Assembly: GCF_031877795.1 (NCBI RefSeq) | Contig: NC_133955.1 | Coordinates: 2,480,001 to 2,544,000, forward strand | DNA length: 64,000 nucleotides | Reading direction: 5' to 3' | Source: Strix aluco | Taxonomy: Eukaryota; Chordata; Aves; Strigiformes; Strigidae | Part shown: positions 1 through 10,800 of the stretch, piece by piece | Layout of the letters: each line of letters starts with the position of its first letter | How positions within the stretch are numbered: position 1 is the stretch's first letter | Notes under the pieces: generated by a model | Seen by the model: the letters and a program-made list of their open reading frames with translations, nothing else | Database searches by the model: none | What the model was told of the DNA's origin: nothing | Program-made: the position numbers and the translations under genes

Positions 1-1126
1 GAGCACCCTTTCCTCTGAGGACAGGTACACAGGCAGAGCTTGCCCTGCCCTGGCAGCTTTGTGCCGCAGGGGACAGGACAGCCATGCTGGGAAAGCCTCA
101 CTGCCTGACTGGTGACGCTGGGTCACTCACTGACCCCCGTCATGCTCTGTCCTCCCTGGGGTTTCTGTGTTTGTCCTCTGTCCCCAGAGCAAGGAAAGAA
201 GGCATCTAGTCAACAGAAAGGGCCTCCCAGCATCATCATACCCTAGCTGGCAGTGCAGGTATTTGTGAGGGACATGTTGAGGGTCAGCCCAGGGTCAGAA
301 GCCAAACTTACCCTTAAAATCATGACCTGGGCTGCCTGGTAGGCTTCTGGCCTCAATGTTTAAGGGGAGCCAAAGCTGGCAAGCAGTTACTCTCAACCAA
401 ACCCGGAGAGGATTCCAGAGCATGTATTTCATGTGCTAATGTTTGCTGGATGACTCCATCTGCTACCTCCTCCTCCAGCCCCCTAATTTCACATTTTCTT
501 CCAAAAAAGGTTTCATGTTTTCCAAAGTGTTTATTTAAATTCCTCCGTGAGCAGCTCTGGCTACTCTAGGTCTGCTGGAAGGCTGTGAGCTCATTTATCC
601 CCAGAGGACTGGTGGAGCCGTGGGGGGGTGTTATTTTTAAACACTGGCTGATTTCTGCATTCTTAGTATCTGTTTGCTGCCTTCCTTGGAGCTGTAGTTG
701 TGTAGGGGCAGGTGTCCCAACCCTGCTGCCACCCCCCCAAGCTACCCTACAGCAGCACTGGATCTCAGCTGGATAACTCAGGGGATTTATCATGCTGCTC
801 AAGAGAGGACGATCCCCAAAGAGGGGAGTGACTGCTCCTTAAAAATGGTTTTACATAGTATCGTACAAATTACTTCTGCAAGTGGGGGTGAAAGCTCTCT
901 GAAACCAGATCAACATGGGAGCAGTGACCACACCTGATGTTTCCTCTCTGTATCTTCCCCCCTGGGCTGGGAGGACCACTCTTTCCAGAGAAAAGCTTTC
1001 ATCCCGTTCACACCTCTTTGCCAACTACTTTGGGTTAGAAACAGAAAAGTGACCCTGTTTGGTAGCCAAAGCACTGCTGCCTTGTCCCCGGGTGTTGTCT
1101 GACTGGGCTCTGCTCCTGTCCCGCAG
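1..1126 (+). other. CSRP1: CSRP1 intron (3' part); no other gene seen
   Basis: This stretch precedes the first recognisable CSRP1 exon and ends in a normal acceptor (pyrimidines then CCGCAG at 1121-1126). I looked for the upstream LIM2 exon that would end in the Gly-Ala-Gly-Lys linker and did not find it, so the rest of CSRP1 lies to the left of the window. No repeat family is recognised here. Confidence 0.6.
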
Positions 1127-1603
1127 TCCTGGCACAAGTCCTGCTTCCGCTGCGCCAAGTGTGGCAAAAGCCTGGAGTCCACCACCCTGGCAGACAAAGA
1201 CGGGGAGATCTACTGCAAAGGTGAGTGCTGCCTTCCCGCTGGCTGGTCCTGGACTCCAAAGGGTGGAGGCAGGGGGTGAAAACCCCTGTGCAGGGAACCA
1301 GGATGGGACTGAGGTTTGGGGAGGTGGCGGCCCCAGCAGCTGTGTATGGGGCTGGATGTGCTGGCTGGTGTAGAACTGGGGCATTTCCCGCTGTGTCTGG
1401 GGCCTCTCTGTCTGCCCAACAAATATGACAAACCCTGTCCTCTTTAGGCAGTGCCTGCTTCGAGAGGAGGACCTGCTCGTGCTCAGCCGCTGGCCTGACC
1501 TGTCTCTCCCTTCCCGTCCTCTGCAGGTTGCTACGCCAAGAACTTCGGTCCCAAGGGCTTTGGCTTTGGGCAAGGTGCCGGGGCGCTCGTCCACTCGCAG
1601 TGA
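1127..1603 (+). CDS. CSRP1: CSRP1, cysteine and glycine-rich protein 1 (last two coding exons, 5' part off-window)
   Basis: CSRP1 is a two-LIM-domain protein of smooth muscle and cytoskeleton that binds alpha-actinin and zyxin and also acts in the nucleus with SRF/GATA factors. Two exons are seen: 1127-1220, donor GTGAGT, and 1527-1603, acceptor CTCTGCAG and stop TGA at 1601-1603. The split glycine codon (G|GT) keeps frame. The peptide starts [17 protein letters not shown] and continues through DKDGEIYCK and [17 protein letters not shown] to GALVHSQ. It supplies the HxxC, CxxC and final CxxC zinc ligands of LIM domain 2 and the family's glycine-rich tail. The tail agrees closely with remembered human CSRP1, which ends LVHSE, and better than with the muscle paralogue CSRP3. 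About 56 of the usual ~193 residues are in the window. No oddity is seen in the coding part. Confidence 0.96.
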
Positions 1604-1958
1604 GGCACCAGGAGCTGGGCTCTGCTCGCCCAGGGCTTGTCCATACCAGCCTGTGCTGCCCAACCCTTCCCGCACCCGCAGTGAGCATCCTCACCATCAT
1701 CAGTAACCACCTGCTGCTTCACAGCATGAGCCCCTTCCTCCCTGCCCTGACCCAGCGCACCCTGAAGCCGTGGGACTCCCAACATCATCCCCATCGGGTC
1801 CTGCTGGTGTGGGTGCCGGCGGGGAGACAGCTCACACGCACCCGCAGCGAGGCCCCTGTGCCTGAAACGTTCTGCTCCGCGTTGCCCGTCCCGCTGGGAT
1901 GGGTGCTCAGCCGTGCTGTGTCACTGAGCAAGCAATAAACATCAAAGCTGACCCACGC
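1604..1958 (+). other. CSRP1: CSRP1 3' UTR with poly(A) signal
   Basis: The non-coding end of the last CSRP1 exon runs from the stop codon to a canonical AATAAA at 1934-1939. Cleavage is expected 10-25 nt later. A second AATAAA at 3115-3120, followed by a GT-rich stretch, could serve as a distal alternative end, but nothing proves that transcription continues that far. Confidence 0.75.
1934..1939 (+). terminator. CSRP1: AATAAA polyadenylation signal of CSRP1
   Basis: A canonical hexamer lies about 330 nt after the CSRP1 stop codon, a normal distance for a short 3' UTR. It is the first such hexamer downstream of the coding exon. Confidence 0.75.
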
Positions 1959-1959
1959 C

Positions 1960-3264
1960 TGGCCTCGCTGGAGAGTTTATTCCCCTTCTGGGGCTGCGGA
2001 GATGCACTGGGTGACCAGAGCTGGAGGTCAGGAGGTAGAGGGAGGACGGGAAATGTTTGCAATCATGGCTTGCAATTAAAGCACGAAGGCAGGAGCTGCT
2101 TGGTGCGATTTGACACGGCCCAGCTGTGGCTGGCTGAGCTCTGCGGGTCGGCTGGGACAGGCTCTCCCCCTGCTCCCGTGGTGGAAAACCATTTCAAAAG
2201 CAGCGGTTGATGCTGGGAGGCCCCGGACAGACCTTCTTGGGTGTGTCGGTAGCACAACACGTGTGCACACCCTATCGAAACCCCTATCAGTGCTTTTAGT
2301 GGCACCTCTCCAAACAGGCGTGCCCAGCAGTGCTGAATAATTAACAACTTTTCACCTACTCCCTGGATTTTTAGCAGCACTGTGGATCATTAAGCCGTCA
2401 GTTTGGCAGCTTCCCAGATTTAATTCATTTTCAGCTGAACTCTTTACTTTCTTGCTCTGATTTTCTCTTTTGACCGGTGTGGCGTACCCACAAGATCAGC
2501 CTTGCTGCATCTTAGAGTTATGAACTCCACAGGGAACTTAGTTTTGGTTTTTTTTTAAAGTTATAAACATTGTGGTTGAGTAAATGAGATGGGTAGTGTT
2601 TTGAGAAGCACAACAGAGGCAGAAATGCTTTTATGGGGGAGGACTTGGGCTCCTTTATCAACTTAAGCACTTTCTGCCGTTCATCACACCCTCAGTTTTT
2701 ACATGATGTTTTTGAAGCTGAGATGGGGAGTAAGCTCTTTAAAAATCTCCAAAAATCCCGCCCCCCCTCAGGTTTTCTAGCCTGGGACCCAAATTCTAGC
2801 TGGTCCCATTGCTCTGGGGTGTGTGCTTGGGTGAGGCAATAGCAGATGGCACTTGGCGTGTGGAGCAGACAGCCCGGGTTCAGGGATGCGGTAGTGGGCC
2901 GGGAGCTGGAGCACAGTGGGCTCACATACCGCCCTCGGTGTGGAGACCGAAACCTGGCTCCCTCCTTTGGCAGAGGCCCTGCTCCCCCGCAGAGGCGTGG
3001 GGGGTTAGAAAGCTGCTGCTTTCTCCATGAGCACGCGGTGGATGCTGCGCTGCTGTGGCGTTTCAGCTGGATGTGCCCCAGGCAGGGACTGTGCCTGAGC
3101 AATGCTGTTTAGTCAATAAAGCTAGAAATAGTCTCCTCTTCCCATAGTTGTAGAGGTTGTGTTGGAGAGAGGGGAGGTACTGACATGTCACAAGTGTGGT
3201 GGACACTGTAGAGGCCATTTGCTCCTGGAGGCCTGGTCAGAGCCAGGAGAAAATGCTGGATTTG
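1960..3264. other. Intergenic DNA downstream of CSRP1; nothing recognised except a distal AATAAA
   Basis: No gene, RNA or repeat family is recognised. Short open frames here are isolated and resemble no family I know. An AATAAA at 3115-3120 followed by a GT-rich segment is the only processing-like signal. Confidence 0.5.
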
Positions 3265-3265
3265 G

Positions 3266-3640
3266 GTTTCATGGGGTCACAGAAAGCTGTAGGGTGGAAG
3301 GGCCCTGCAGAGGTCTTAAGTCCAACCTCCTGCTTAAGGCAGGGCTAGCTCCACAGGTCAGGTTGATCAGAGCCCCTGGCATCCAGACAGGTTTGGAAAC
3401 CCTCCAAGGATGGAGGTCCCACCACTATGGGTCTTGTCACAGCGGTGCACCATCCACCCAGAGAAGGTTATTTTCCTTATGTGCATCAGAGTTTCCCTTG
3501 TGGCACCTGTGCCCATTGTCTCTTGTCCTTTTGCCATGCAGTGCTGTGTCTCCTTCGCCACAACCTTTCTCTAGGTAGTGGAAAACTGAAGTTTGGTCTC
3601 CCCGAGCCCTCTCTTCTCCAGGATCTCTGCTGAGCTTTCA
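3266..3640 (-). mobile_element. Old CR1 LINE 3'-end fragment (minus orientation)
   Basis: Read on the + strand, the segment follows the reverse complement of the bird CR1 3' end. It has a 'TCACAGAA...GGGTGGAAGGG' start, then 'AAGTCCAACCTCCTGC', a 'GGTTTGGAAACCCTCCAAGGATGGAGG' equivalent, the 'TGCCCATTGTCTCTTGTCC' block, and ends with 'CTCTTCTCCAGGATC'. Block order and spacing match the CR1 consensus while substitutions are many, so it is an old, 5'-truncated copy. The terminal 8-bp CR1 repeats are too worn to define. CR1 is the main LINE of birds, which supports the host call. Confidence 0.85.
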
Positions 3641-3644
3641 GCCC

Positions 3645-6095
3645 CAGAGGTTCCAGGTGACAGCATGGGCAAGGTCCTGGGACAGGGGCCTTGCCCTGAG
3701 GGTTTGCAGTGGGTGCTGCACGCCTGCTGAAGTTGCACTGTTCACCTGAGAACGGCTCAGGGAGTGACAGAGACCAACATCCACAGCGTGAGCCCATGGG
3801 GACACCAGGACAGGCATCGCTGGGGCTGTGCATCCAGATGGAGGGCATGAGGGGGCCTGGGGGAGGTGGTGGGCCAAGGCCCAGGAGAAGCAGTGGGGGA
3901 TTAAGGTGCTTTTTGGACATCTCCTGCCTGAACTGCAACGGGGCAGTGGTGACCATCTGCTACCCTCTGCTGGTTACTGCTCCCTGTGCACGGCACAGCC
4001 CGGCGCTGGTCAGCTGGACGTGTCTGGACACCTGCACCCAAGTGTTGTCCAACTCCCTTTAGAGGCAGCAGAGCCACATTGCACCCAGCAGCACCCATCC
4101 CTCCCTGCTGCCGCGTTGGGGACTGCTGCAAAAGGGGCTGTGGGACCCAAACGTGCCTCTGAAGAGACGAACCAGAGTGTTGGCTCGTGGCTGAGCACCC
4201 TGCAGCCTGGGGGCTGGTGGTGGTGGTACCGCTCTAAGGGGTTGGATTGGAGCCCTCTGAGCCCCATGGCCAGGGGTGCTGGGGGGGTCTTGTGGCAGGG
4301 GATGCCACTGCCACCGCCTCGTCCTGGCCGTGAGTGTTTTGTGGGAGCGTCACTGCAGTGGCTGCTGAGCCAGCCTGGGGCAGGACTTACGTCCCCCCAG
4401 CTGAGCCGTGGCAGCCCCCGTTACCTGCCGGTGAGGGCTCTGCGTGGATGGGATATTCATGGGGACCGCAGGCAGCCCACAGAGCAAAGTCTTTTTCTTG
4501 CCAGCAGCCTGACGCAGTGAGTCCTGTTGGGTTTGCTGGAGGGCAGGAGCTGCGGCGTCAGCCTCCCGGGCAGCCTGGCAGGACGAGCCTCCTGCCCTGC
4601 GGGTCTGGGAACGGACAGCCGGGGAGAGAGGAGCGGAGAAAGACTTTGTCAAAGGTCCTTTACATCCACGGCTGCAGGAAAACGACCTTCCCTTAGTGCC
4701 TGGGGCTGGAGAGGCAGCGAGCAGCGGAGCTGGGGCCTCGGCGGGGGCGGTGGTTTGGCAGCCCTTGGCTCTCCCCAGGGTGGTGAGGAAGGAGGCTGGG
4801 CTGGCTGGTGAACCAAAAGTGCCCACAGACATCCCAGCTCGCCAGGGCAGAGCCAGGAGTGACAGTCCTGAAACTACCCCCCTCCCAAATTTCCAGGGCT
4901 CAGCAGCCCTGGAGCTGAGCTTTACCTGCGCGTGGGAAAACAGCCTTGGATGCTCCTTTTTGGGGTGTGGGGGGGGGGAACCCACACATCTGCTCTGCTC
5001 CTCCTGAAAGTGCTGGGGTGCTCGGGGTGATCTTCGGGGCTGCACTGGCCCCCCCAGCTCTGCCTGGCCCCGCGCTGCCTTTGGCTGTGGGGGTGGTGAG
5101 GGCCTCAGGGGAGCCAGGGCCGCCTGACGTCAGGAAACCGGGTCTGCTGGGACACCCGGGACCTCTGCCAGCGTGGCGAGGTTGGCCCCGGGGAGCACGA
5201 ACCAGTTCCTGGCTCCGGCAGCCGCTGCCCTGCCCTCTTAATGAGGGATAATTAGGTGCATCTCATCAGCGCTGCAGACTTGCCCCCCAGCCATGCCGGC
5301 TGCAGGCGATGCCCCCAGCAGGGACCGGGGAGGATGGAGGGGCTGGGGCAAGAGGGGCTCCAGCTGGGGGGCACTGGGGGGGTTGGGGTCTGGGGGGCCA
5401 CGAGAAGGGTGATTCGGGAGGTGAGCACCCGGCTAGCGGTTGCGTGCCAGCGAGCCGTGAGCCGATCTGCAGGCTGCCAGCCCCAGACAGTGACCCCGGC
5501 GTGTCCCCAGGGGGACTTTCCCCCTTCCAGACCTCACCTGGGCAAAGGGACCCACACCCTCAGCATCTCCAGGGGCACATCCAGCTGCCCAGCAGGCTGT
5601 GAGCATCACCCCCTTTGGCAGCCCATGGCCAGCACGAAGGCCCCAGATGTCCCCGCTGGCAACCTGGCACGGCACAGTGAACCCCTCCATGCCAGGCGCT
5701 GGCGCAGGAACAGACGAAGCTGCGGTGGCCGGGAACAAGACGGGCTGGAAAGGGGACGGGTGTTTGGCTGCAGGGGAGGGTGGACTCAGGTAGGATGGGG
5801 AGGTGCTGTGCTGCCCCAGCCCTGCTCCTGTGGTGTGTCCCCCCTGCAGAGGTCACAGAAGGCTGGGCGATGCTGGTCCTCACTGTGGGACAGGCTGGGG
5901 GCTTCAAATCCCTGTCTGAGGGGATTTGGGAGATGGGAGCTCTGTGTGCTGAGGGCTGGGCCACCAACCTTGGGTGCAGGGCCAGGTGGGTGGTGGGTGT
6001 CAAGGGCTGTCCCCATTGCAGGGCAGCCCTGCACAGCCATCTCAGAGTGGTGACACCAGACATCTGTCGGCATGTGTCCCCCCTTCTGGGGGACA
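3645..6095. other. GC-rich intergenic DNA between CSRP1 and PHLDA3; no gene recognised
   Basis: Long open frames occur on both strands because the DNA is GC-rich and poor in stop codons, but none has a recognisable domain, a codon bias distinct from its opposite strand, or convincing splice partners. No RNA gene is seen. Confidence 0.5.
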
Positions 6096-6099
6096 GCCA

Positions 6100-6415
6100 G
6101 GGGTCCCCACAGCCCCTGCATGGCTGGCACTGCACCCCCAGCCCCCCAGCCCAGCCAGCACTGCACCCTATAGCCCCTTCCTGGCTGGCATTGCACACAG
6201 AGCCCCCTGCCCCATCTGGCACTGCACCCCACAGCCCCATCTGTGAGTGAGACTGCACACCACAACCCTGTGCCTGGCTGGCACTGCACCCCACAGACCC
6301 CTGTCCCCACCAGCACTGCACCCTATAGCCCTGTCCCAGCTCTGCACCAGCACTGCACCCCCCGACAGCCGGCACGGCACCCCCCAACAGCTGGCACTGC
6401 ACCCCACACCCAGGC
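6100..6415. repeat. GC-rich minisatellite, unit about 25-35 bp
   Basis: The core 'GGCACTGCACCCCACAGCCC' and close variants (GGCATTGCACACAGAGCCCC, AGCACTGCACCCTATAGCCC, GGCACGGCACCCCCCAACAG) recur about ten times, separated by short C-rich linkers such as 'CTGTCCCCACC' and 'CTGGCT'. Unit length is irregular and copies are diverged, so it is an ageing tandem array. It lies about 0.55 kb upstream of the PHLDA3 start codon. The repeat keeps frames open on both strands and creates false cysteine-rich 'proteins'. Confidence 0.8.
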
Positions 6416-6419
6416 TGCC

Positions 6420-6952
6420 GTGCAGAAGCCTGCAAGCCCTGCCCCGGCACCGCTGCCGTGCAGACCCATACCCACACCCTGCCTGTTCACACCAGGACCC
6501 CCGGGGCAGTGCCTGCCTGCGGGCACCCTGAAAGCAGGTCCTGGGTGAAGTGGGGCTGCGCTGGGCCTGGCTGGGCTTCGCCTGGGCGTGAAGGGTGCCT
6601 GCACGGCAGGAGGGGCCAGGCGAGGCGGGGAGGAATGCGAGTGGGAGAGCAGCCGGGCATGTAGCGACAGCTCCTGGGGCGCACAGCGCCGGGGATCCCA
6701 CACGCTGCACGGGGCAGGGAGCAGAGCCCCAGCAACAGGGCTGGTGGCCGGCATGGGGCACCCCATCACTTGCCCCCTCTGAGAGCCAGGCAGCGGAGGG
6801 CAGCAAGTCCCCCAGGGGCAGCACAGCTGCCGTGGCGTTCCTGGCCCCGGGGAGCTCAGCTCCGACGTGGAGGGGCTGGAAATCCCCCGGCGGGTGATGC
6901 CCGACTGCGTCGACACGAGGTGCTGAGGATCCCAGGGGGCTGAGGAGCAGCT
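6420..6952 (+). promoter_or_regulatory. PHLDA3: PHLDA3 5' flank and 5' UTR, CpG-rich, no TATA seen
   Basis: The stretch is rich in G, C and CpG and leads directly into the PHLDA3 start codon without an acceptor-like pyrimidine tract close by. This suggests a CpG-island promoter with the 5' UTR in the same exon. The transcription start cannot be placed by eye. PHLDA3 is a p53 target in mammals, but I did not find a convincing pair of p53 half-sites. Confidence 0.4.
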
Positions 6953-7840
6953 ATGACCCCCGAGAAGGTGCTGAGAGAGGGGGTGCTGGAGAAGCGGAGC
7001 GGGGGGCTGCTGCAACTCTGGAAGAAGAAGCGGTGCCTGCTGACAGAGAAGGGGCTGCAGCTCTTTGAGCCCAAGGGCTCGCGGCGCAAGGAGCTGAGCT
7101 TTGCCCGCATGAAGGCGGTGGAGTGCGTGGAGTGGAAGGAGCGGCACATCTACTTCACGGTGGTGATGGACGACAGCCACGAGATCGACTTCCGCTGTGC
7201 CCAGGAGAACCCGGGCTGGAACGCCGAGATCACCATGGGCCTCGTCCGCTTCAAGAACCAGCAGGCAATCCAGGTTGTCCGCGCCCGGCACAGCTGCCGA
7301 GCAGGTACTGGACCCTCCGCCGCGCCATGGGTCGGGGTGCGGGACCCAGCGGAGGATGAGGTCCCTGGCTGCCGGGTCCCATCTCCGAGTGGTTCGACTT
7401 CCCCGTGGGAATCACAGAGGGGGTCCCACGAATGTGGATGGGTCTGCAGGGTGGTGGTCCCGTGTCCCCCTGCACTGGCTGGGCTCTGCCCTTCCCATTC
7501 CCCGCTGGGTTTCACCTCCCCGCATCCCTGGAGAGGGAATTTCTAACACCCTCCCTCTGTCTGGGGTGGCCCTGAGGGATGTGGGGCTCTTTGCCATCTT
7601 GCACGTGGGAAGGCGCTGAGGACCATGGCTGGCTCTGCTCCCCAGCTCCCCTTGGGGCTGGATCCTGCCGCGTGTCCCAGCGTTGGCCGGGTGGGTAACA
7701 AGCGCCTTCTCTCCGCAGTGGTGCAGTTTGACGCAGCCCCCGTGGGACAGCCTGCGGACGCGCAACATCCGAAGAGCAGGATGGAGATGGCCCTTGGCCC
7801 GGTGGGCGGTGGGGAGAACGGGATCCCGGCAGGCAAGTGA
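6953..7840 (+). CDS. PHLDA3: PHLDA3, pleckstrin homology-like domain family A member 3 (two predicted coding exons)
   Basis: PHLDA3 is a small protein made mostly of one PH domain. In mammals it is a p53 target that binds membrane phosphoinositides and keeps Akt from being recruited. Exon 1 (6953-7304) encodes 117 residues: [58 protein letters not shown] and [14 protein letters not shown], all close to human PHLDA3 (127 residues). The basic LQLWKKKRC loop is the phosphoinositide-binding site. The start has G at -3. Human protein ends soon after VRAR. Here the frame meets a donor (GCAG|GTACTG) after HSCRA. A good acceptor (CTTCTCTCCGCAG, 7706-7718) opens exon 2 (7719-7840), which adds [11 protein letters not shown]...GIPAGK and a TGA, giving 157 residues. 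Without splicing, the frame would run to 7546. The PH domain is certain; the C-terminus is inferred. Confidence 0.9.
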
Positions 7841-10800
7841 GGCCACTGCTGTCTGCAGCCCAGGGACAGGGACAGTGGCCCTGGGGTGGCCAGTGCAGGC
7901 GCTGGGTCCCCCCATCCTGGGGCAGGACAGAGGCACTGCAGGAGCTGGGCTGGCACAGCTGCAGGGGTCAAGCCATATCCCCTTGGCACGATGGGGCAAA
8001 GAACACAATCAGGGCCACTACCCAGGACTCTGGGCATGGCAGGAGGTGACATCCCTGCCTGAGGGCCCACTGTCCTTCAGCTGACATGGCCAGGACCCTG
8101 GTGGACTGGTGGGGACCCCCAAGCCTCTCCTGCGGGACAGGATGGATGGATGAGGTTGAGCCCGAAGGAAGCAGTGTGACGGTGAGCTCTGCCAAATGCC
8201 AGTGGCACTGGGACAGATGGATATGGCTGGGGACACGGCTCCCCCTCAACACCCACGTTGAGAAGGGACTGGAGAGCTGCTGCTGCAGCAGGGACCCCTC
8301 TGGGCACCATACCCGGATGACGCGGTGACGTGCCCGTGCTGCTGAACACTGTCCTGCTCTGGGCTGTCCTTGGGCTAATGGGGTCGCTGGGGAAGGCAAT
8401 GGGGACCCCAACTCCCTGTACCAAAAGTGTCCCCAAACAGGACCTTCTGCTGCTTACCCTGGTGTTGCTTTGATTTGTGGGACCCTGCAGGGTATGGGAG
8501 AGCACAAATCCTGCACAGAGCTTCGCCCGTTGTTGGCACCCCCCTAAATCTGCCAGCAGCCCACAGTCGGGCTCCAAAGCCCCCACTGCCATGCTGAGCC
8601 TCTCCAGTCACCCATCCCACTGAACCCGTGTCCCCAGGGATTCCCATGGTGGTTTGTGGGCAGCTGACCCTGGAGCAGCGCTGCCTGGCTTTGCAGGCAA
8701 GGATGGCAGGCAGGGGAAGGGATGGCTCTGCCCCGACAGGCAACGCAGACGCGAGAGCCTCGAGCCACTGTGCTCCGCAAGCCGGAGCCTGAGCCCCAGC
8801 CCCGCGGCCGCAGGCGCTGCAGATCCTTCCGGAGATTGCCCGGCTGCGTGGGAATCGGGGAGCATGGTGCCCCGTCCCCCCGGGCTGTGGCAGCCAGCCC
8901 CAGCCTGCACGCTGGCCGCCTCTGCCAGACCCCACCGGGGCCCACGAAGTCCTGTCCCCATGCCAGGACAACCCCGGGGTGGCTTTGGGGAGGGGCAGTG
9001 GCATGGCCAGAGCCTGCTCATGGTGCAGGGCCAGGCTCGTGCTGGCTCTTTCCGAGCAGCTTGGGAATAAGTATTTTGGTGTTCTTCCACCCAAGGAAGC
9101 CTGCTCGGCCTTCCCTGGACCTCAGAGCTTCATTTGCCGAGAAACCCCCCGGCCTGTGAGTGGAGATAAGTGGGGGGGTCCAAGCTGGGGGGGTGCAGAT
9201 GAAGCCGGATCCAAACCCTGCACAGACAGAGCTCTGCACCGTCCCCGTGCCACGGCAGGGACAGAGGGACCGAAACACGGTGGCCTCCAGGGATGGTGTG
9301 GCCCGGTCCCCTGCCCACGGGGAGATGCTCCAAGCACAGACCCCTGTGTGGACCAGCCCCCCAAACCAGGTCCACACACACATTTTGGGAGGGAATGGGG
9401 TTGTCAGTGGGTGGAGGAAGGTGCTGGCAGTCACACAGTATTTCTGTGGTAGTTTCTCCATAAATCCCCAGCTCCTGGACTCAGGGGATTCAGTGAGGCT
9501 CATTCAAAGTCCTGCAAGCATCCTGAGCCTGTGCTGTGGCTGGGTAGCACCCAGGGGTGGGGAGCACCCAGTGGGAGGGCTTTTCCAAAGTATTCTGAAT
9601 TTTGAGTCAGTTTTAGGCAGTCTGACTCCTCAATTTCAGCTCTTCTGCTCTCTCAGTCACTGTAAATGGATATTTTCTGTTTTCCAAGTGCCAGCAAAGA
9701 ACTGGGGAAGAAAATGGTCAAGATGGGTGTGTGTAAGCGCCAGCCCTGGCTGCGGACATGTCCACCGTGCACTGAGGGACGAGGCAGCAGACAGGCTGTG
9801 GCACCCATGAACTGGGGAGAAGTTTAGGTGGTTAATAGAGGGGGAGGGACAGAAAGACTGAGGCAGATCACTGTGTTGGTATTTCAGGTCCAAGCATGGG
9901 GAAAGCCAAGGTTTTCCATCCCCATCCTGAGCTTATCATCATTCTGCAGACCAACCCTCAGCCAGAGCCCCTGCCTGGACCACATTTCCCCGCCAGATTT
10001 GGGAGTTTCTTCTGTGTAACACCCAAATCTGCCAGATCCGCCCTCAGCGGGTGGATTCACAGCCTGACCCTGGGAGCAGGGGCCGGGGGGGTAAGTGCTG
10101 AGCCAGCGGCAGGCGGGTGGGAGGCAGGATGGCTTCACTCGCCGCCTGTGAGGGCTGAATTTTTCATGCAGAGGAAAAGGTCACCCAGAGACTGAAAAGC
10201 AAATAAACAGCCAAGAGATTCGGCCAGACTGCAGAGCAGGGACGGGGCTGGCAGCTGACGCAGCCCCCATCACCAGTAACGTGGTGCCAGCACATTGCTG
10301 ACCTGGATGGGGCTCAGCATTGGTGGGTGAAGTTGGGTAAATGGGGTGATTTTACTCGAGGGAAAATCTCCTGCAGGCACGGACTCTGAAAGCAACTGGG
10401 TTTGCAGGGGAAAGCAAGCGTGGGGGGAGAAGGGTCCTTAGAGCATTGCAGGAGGCTGAGCGCCATGAAAGTATTTTTAGTTGACTATTTGCAGAGTTAG
10501 GGATGCAAAGGAGCTCACAGGGCACATCCAGCCCGCCCGAAAAGCAGGGAGAGGGCACACAGGAAGCATTTCTAATGTCTCTGGAGGTGGGGAAACTGAG
10601 GCACAGCAGGGCATTGGTAGACGTGTGGCCTCACAGTCCCCCCACCCCAGCACACCAGCTCCTGCTGCGAGGAGGGGCTGGATCCTGGGGACCCCTGTGC
10701 TGGGGACACCAAGCAGAGTTGGGGCTGAGCGCTGAGCCCCAAAACGGAGCGAGGTGCCCTGGAGCTGCCTGAGTGCAAATGCAGGAGCCTGAAAATCCGG

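Noticed and set aside
4350-5045. 231-codon minus-strand and matching plus-strand open frames
   Set aside because: Both strands are open over the same GC-rich DNA with low-complexity Pro/Ser/Gly content, so this is a stop-poor composition effect.
5560-6477. 305-codon minus-strand open frame rich in Gly, Cys and Gln
   Set aside because: It runs through the minisatellite, whose repeat unit produces the VQCQ/GCSA pattern; frames on the other strand are open as well.
6323-7291. 322-codon minus-strand open frame
   Set aside because: It is the antisense of the GC-rich PHLDA3 promoter and PH-domain exon and has no domain of its own.
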